Positions 60,501 through 64,000 of a DNA stretch of 64,000 bases are shown one piece after another; the stretch's first letter is position 1; each line of letters opens with the position of its first letter. The notes under the pieces are model-generated. The model saw nothing but the letters and a program-made list of their open reading frames with translations. It made no database searches and was not told the DNA's origin. The stretch spans positions 19,498,470 through 19,562,469 of the forward strand of contig NC_029521.1 of NCBI RefSeq assembly GCF_001577835.2. The letters run 5' to 3'. This DNA comes from Coturnix japonica. Lineage: Eukaryota; Chordata; Aves; Galliformes; Phasianidae. The position numbers were made by a program, and so were the translations under genes.

Positions 60501-63500
60501 TTTGGCTGGAAAACCCCAGCTTGGAGACCTCCAGGTATTTTGCACAGACTGGGCAATGCTTGGTGTGTTATCTCAAGGAATTAGGGGTGTGGATAACAGC
60601 ATGGATGCTGTCGCACTGTCCTGACCCAGTCCCACTGCAGTGAGATGTCAGGAATGAGCAGAGCAGGCAATTACATGGACAGCGATAAATTAATGACCCC
60701 ATTATTTGTGCCCTCTACAGCACGGGGCAGGCTCCATGGGAATGCCTGCTGGAGCCACCGAGTGTAATTACCAGTTAATCAGCGGGGACCTGTAATTATA
60801 GCAGACACAGGGTATTTAAGCACTGTGAGTTTTCCCAGAGCTGTGCCCTGCTACTCCATGTGCTGGAGCTGGACATCCCAGTGCTGGACAGCCCTAGGCA
60901 TGTGCAGCCACCCCAGATGAAGCCATGTCACCCCAGCATGGCTGTGGGGCTGCAGATCCCCGGGATCTGTTGTGGGCACAGCAGTCGCATGGAGTGCTCC
61001 GCCTTGCAGGCAATGCTCATTTTCTTTCCTGCCTCTTTCTCCCACAGGGACCTGAGTGAGAACTTCATCCAGGCCATCCCCAGGAAAGCTTTCCGCGGGG
61101 CCACAGACCTCAAGAACTTGTGAGTGACAGCGGGGATGGGCACGGGCTGACATGGAGAGTTTGGGTTGGCTCAGCAACAGGTAATGTGGGAAACTCTGCA
61201 CCTGTGCCGTCCCAGCCATGCTCCTGCTGCTTTCTCCTGCAGGCAACTGGACAAGAACCAGATCAGCTGCATCGAGGATGGGGCTTTTCGGGCTCTGCGG
61301 GGGCTGGAAGTCCTGTAAGTGGCCAGGGGTGGCTGGAGTCCCCAGCCCACACCTCTCCATCCAACCACTTTACACAGGGTGGTGGGTGGGTGCCGCTGCT
61401 CCTGGGGGTTTTGTGCCCCCTGAACCACCTCCAGCTCCCATTTCCAACCTGCCCATTCTAACCTCTCTCACTCCACCTTCCTGCAGGACCCTGAACAACA
61501 ACAACATCACATCCATCCCCGTCTCCAGCTTCAACCACATGCCCAAGCTGCGGACGTTGTGAGTGCGGGGTCTGCCAGGGCAGGAGGGGCCACAGGGGGT
61601 TGGGGAAATGGGGGCAGCTGGGAGCGGTGGGCAGGAGCCATCCCACAGCACTGACTGCTCTGGCTGCCCACAGCCGCCTGCACTCCAACCATCTGTTCTG
61701 TGACTGCCACCTGGCCTGGCTGGCACAGTGGCTCCGGCAGCGGCCCACCATCGGGCTCTTCACACAGTGTGCGGCCCCAGCACAGCTCCGCGGCCTCAAT
61801 GTGGCTGAGATCCAGAAGAACGAGTTCACCTGCTCTGGTGAGGGGTCCCCGGTGTTGGAAACCAGGTGTCCCGTTGATTCTGCCCACCCCTGCCGATGGG
61901 CTGGGGCTCATCCCATGGGATCTGTCCCTGCAGGACAAGCAGATGGAGCGCATGCACAGCTCTGCAGCTTGTCCTCTGGCTCCTGCCCGGCCATGTGCAC
62001 CTGCAGCAATGGCATCGTGGACTGTCGGGGCAAGGGGCTGACAGCTATCCCCGCCAACCTGCCTGAGACCATGACAGAGATGTGAGTATGGGACTCCGCA
62101 GTCCTCATCTGAAGCTGGGGGACATAGGGACACGTCTCAGGGCTCAGCCACCCCGCTCTCACACTGCCCGGCTTTAGCCCTGGATTTAGCTGTATTAAAA
62201 ATGTAAATAGAGAAATAATCTCCTTAAGGGAATCCAATTACAACGCAAAGCCCCCATCGGGATGTGAGGCAGGCGGAGCACCCCCAGACTCATGCTGCTG
62301 GGTCAGTAGGTGCTGCCCCCGCCCCCAGCACTGCCTGCTGTGCCCCCTGCCACCACGGTCCCCCCCACATCACCCTCCCTAATAGAAAAAGCCCCTGGTA
62401 CAAGATGCAAGTTGTCCCTGGGTTGAAAGGTCCTGCTTTTTTGGGGTGATTTAATGCAAGTTTTGGGGATTACAGCCCCCCAAGCCTGTCATTGGGGTGC
62501 TGGGGCTCAGCCAGCCCCCAGCCTCACCTCTCCCCTGTCTCTTTGCAGACGCCTGGAGCTCAATGGCATCAAGTCCATCCCCCCAGGAGCCTTCTCCCCC
62601 TACAAGAAGCTTCGTCGGATGTAAGCTTGCAGCACTTCTGACCCCAGAACCCCAAATCCTGCTTCCATGAGCACCTCAGCAGGAGGATAAGGCTGTGGGG
62701 TGTGGGGACAAGGGGCTCAGCCCACCTTCTCCTCTTATGTTTTAGAGACCTGAGCAACAACCAGATCTCGGAGATCGCCCCTGATGCCTTCCAGGGTCTG
62801 CGCTCGCTCAACTCGCTGTGAGTGCTCACACCAGGGGCACAGAGGGCACCCGCTGGGTGCTGCCCCACACCACTGCCACCTGTCCTCCTGTTGCCATCCC
62901 TCTTCTCTAGGGTGCTGTATGGCAACAAGATCACTGACCTGCCCAAGGGCGTCTTCGGGGGACTTTTTGCCCTGCAGCTGCTGTAAGGCTCTGGTGGGAC
63001 ACTCTGCGAGGATACCTTTAGTGCGGTGGGTCATGGCATAGTAAAAGGACACAGGGTTGGCATCGCTTCCCTCCCTCTCTGCCAGGCTCCTCAATGCCAA
63101 CAAGATCAACTGTGTGCGCGCGGATGCCTTCCAGGACCTGCAGAACCTCTCGCTGCTCTCGCTCTATGACAACAAGATCCAGAGCCTGGCTAAAGGCACC
63201 TTCACCTCACTGCGTGCCATCCAGACCCTGTGAGTCCCTGCATGGCTGTAGGAGGGCATCCCAAAGGGTCTCAGCATGGTGGCTTCAGGTCTTGGTGCTG
63301 GCCACCAGTGACCTGCTGTCCTTGATGCAGGCACCTGGCCCAGAACCCCTTTGTCTGTGACTGCAATCTGAAGTGGTTGGCGGATTTCCTCCGTGCCAAC
63401 CCCATTGAGACCAGCGGTGCCCGCTGTGCCAGCCCCCGGCGCCTGGCCAACAAGCGCATCGGGCAGATCAAGAGCAAGAAGTTCCGCTGCTCAGGTGAGC

Positions 63501-63944
63501 ACCACCCTTGTCACCTCCGGGGGCTGCGGCCAAATCTCTGCTGTGCACACAGTGGTGCTGATGTGCTTTTTCTTTCCACAGCCAAAGAGCAGTATTTCAT
63601 CCCAGGTAAGGGGGGAAACACGTGTGTGTGTGTACGATGCTGACTGCTGTACCCAGGACAGATGTCCTCATGGATAATGTCCCCTTGTGGCCCTTCCCTT
63701 ACTCACACCGAGGGATATGGGTGCACACTTGGGACCAGTTGAGGTGTGGGAGAACTCAACCAGTTGCAGCCCCAAGACTCTGCCCTCTCTGGCACACAGG
63801 GACAGAGGATTACCAGCTGAACAGTGAGTGCAACAGCGATGTGGTGTGCCCCCCGAAGTGCCGCTGCGAGGCTGGTGTGGTGGAGTGCTCCAACCTGAAG
63901 CTCACTAAGATCCCAGAGCGCATCCCACAGTCCACAGCTGAGCT
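42562..63944 (+). CDS. SLIT1: SLIT1, secreted axon-guidance ligand (first 16 coding exons; partial at right edge)
   Basis: Large secreted repellent for Robo receptors. Exons: 42562-42779, 48362-48433, 48701-48772, 49322-49393, 61048-61119, 61243-61314, 61487-61558, 61674-61837, 61934-62081, 62549-62620, 62746-62817, 62911-62982, 63086-63229, 63331-63494, 63582-63605, 63800-63944. About 551 of roughly 1,530 codons are present. Exon 1 encodes a signal peptide ([16 protein letters not shown]) and the LRR N-cap [14 protein letters not shown]. Exons 2-7 are 72-nt LRR exons, exon 8 is the D1 C-cap, exon 9 the D2 N-cap, exons 10-13 the D2 LRRs, exon 14 the D2 C-cap, exon 15 the 24-nt linker and exon 16 the D3 N-cap ([14 protein letters not shown]). 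D2, the Robo-binding domain, is complete. It continues beyond the window, so the last donor (63945) is followed by intron. Confidence 0.97.
46505..46560 (+). mobile_element. Possible CR1 LINE reverse-transcriptase remnant
   Basis: The sequence at 46511-46543 translates to [11 protein letters not shown], matching the FADDTKLGG-type catalytic motif of CR1 reverse transcriptases. The flanks are too diverged to extend the match with confidence and the frame does not stay open. If real, it is a short old 3'-proximal fragment inside SLIT1 intron 1. Confidence 0.4.
47640..47735. repeat. Degenerate GGTTGGGAT repeat, copy upstream of SLIT1 exon 2
   Basis: Purine-rich tract of TTGGGATGG/TTGGAATGG units ending in GGTTGGGGACCATTCTTCC and then AAAAGC. 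The same ending occurs after a similar tract about 940 bp downstream, beyond exon 2. Confidence 0.75.
48570..48670. repeat. Degenerate GGTTGGG/GAGTT repeat, copy downstream of SLIT1 exon 2
   Basis: GAGTTGAGTTGAGTTAGGTT units followed by GGTTGGG units, ending GGTTGGGGACTATACTTTC and AAAAGC. The final 25 nt differ from the upstream copy at only three positions, so both tracts belong to one repeat family. Confidence 0.75.
53402..53430. repeat. T-rich simple tract
   Basis: Poly-T with occasional C. A longer similar tract is at 53949-53975 (T17 C T9) and a T/G-rich one at about 55030-55100. On the minus strand these are A-rich runs, but no retroposon body is attached that I can recognise. Confidence 0.8.
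56690..56900. promoter_or_regulatory. Candidate conserved non-coding enhancer in SLIT1 intron 4
   Basis: A sharply AT-rich block in a GC-rich intron. It contains GGCTAATTTG, ATATTTAATTAGG, GTCTAATTACTTACTGG and TGTAATTAAG, i.e. several homeodomain-type TAATTA/TTAATT cores in about 150 bp, without repeats or coding potential. The enhancer role is inferred from composition and the host gene. Confidence 0.4.
58160..58260. promoter_or_regulatory. Candidate conserved non-coding element in SLIT1 intron 4
   Basis: An island containing GATAATGAGATCTTAATAG, CCAATTATAGCCC, ATCGATTTACTC and ACATAATTGTC between GC-rich flanks. It has dense homeobox and ATCGAT-type cores and no repeat identity. Conservation must be tested. 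Confidence 0.35.
59241..59300. repeat. 15-bp tandem repeat, four copies
   Basis: Units GATCTATGGCACGGA, GATCTACGGTACAGG, CGTCTATGGCATGAG and GATCTATGGCACGGG run without gap. Period 15 keeps an open reading frame, but no protein context surrounds it. Confidence 0.95.
60220..60260. repeat. GTACC-rich palindromic short repeat
   Basis: Units of TACCAGTACCGGTACC type containing the self-complementary GTACCGGTAC. Could fold into a small hairpin, but it has no miRNA-like length or loop. Confidence 0.6.
60660..60840. promoter_or_regulatory. Candidate conserved non-coding element upstream of SLIT1 exon 5
   Basis: Contains GGCAATTACATGG, GATAAATTAATGACC, GTGTAATTACCAGTTAATC and CTGTAATTATAGC within 170 bp, ending 200 bp before exon 5. 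Four TAATTA-like cores in one short block suggest a homeodomain-bound element. Confidence 0.4.
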
Positions 63945-64000
63945 GTAAGTGCCGTGCCCTCCCCTCCTGCAGCCACTGTGTCACTGGCGCTGGGTTTTGC

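Larger units (their letters stand above)
49394..61047 (+). other. SLIT1 intron 4 (11.7 kb)
   Basis: The largest intron in the window. Mixed GC-rich unique DNA and AT-rich blocks with TAATTA cores (53880-54130, 56690-56900, 58160-58260, 60660-60840). It also has T-rich simple tracts (53402-53430, 53949-53975, 55030-55100), a 15-bp tandem repeat (59241-59300) and a small GTACC-rich palindromic repeat (60220-60260). Long open frames, for example 56840-57772, show no protein-family features. No RNA gene recognised. Confidence 0.6.

Noticed and set aside
63495-63799. A SLIT1-hosted miR-218 homologue in introns 14-15
   Set aside because: SLIT2 and SLIT3 carry miR-218 in nearby introns, but I see no mature miR-218-like sequence or hairpin in any SLIT1 intron in this window.

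Overview
This is a vertebrate, almost certainly avian, chromosomal segment with six protein-coding genes in conserved order. Every gene was assembled exon by exon from GT...AG (or minor-class) splice sites, with reading phase checked across each junction. Avian origin is inferred from the small introns, the small CpG-rich shared promoters, the near absence of interspersed repeats, and the only clear retroposon, a SINE with a CR1 3' tail. A galliform is plausible from the protein sequences, but the species is not proven. The gene order is the one I know from human 10q24 (ZDHHC16, EXOSC1, PGAM1, RRP12, ARHGAP19, SLIT1), read in the opposite direction.

Layout: ZDHHC16 (minus, 446-3786 coding) and EXOSC1 (plus, 5222-6721) fire away from each other from a CpG-rich promoter at about 4950-5220. 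EXOSC1 and PGAM1 (minus, 8124-9631) end tail to tail with about 500 bp between their poly(A) signals. PGAM1 and RRP12 (plus, 9918-18558, 34 exons, 1,294 codons) share a 286-bp bidirectional promoter carrying NRF1, CRE and ETS-like sites. ARHGAP19 (plus, 19688-35415, 12 exons, 495 codons) starts 0.9 kb after the RRP12 poly(A) signal and has a 6.3-kb first intron. After about 6 kb of intergenic DNA comes SLIT1 (plus, from 42562). Its first 16 coding exons are here: signal peptide, LRR domains D1 and D2, and the start of D3. The gene runs off the right edge.

Biology: EXOSC1 and RRP12 act in RNA exosome function and ribosome maturation, PGAM1 in glycolysis, ZDHHC16 in protein S-palmitoylation, ARHGAP19 in RhoA shut-off during cell division, and SLIT1 in axon guidance. 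Four are housekeeping genes packed into 19 kb. The right half is a developmental locus with AT-rich, homeobox-site-rich intronic blocks that look like enhancers.

The points most worth a second look are: a SINE with two tandem tRNA-like heads and a CR1 tail in the last ZDHHC16 intron; perfect U12-type introns in both ZDHHC16 (just after the catalytic DHHC cysteine, flanking a 29-nt exon) and EXOSC1; a repeated tract with a shared unique end on either side of SLIT1 exon 2; and the absence of FRAT genes between RRP12 and ARHGAP19. I found no CRISPR array, operon, virus-like element or unknown multigene system.
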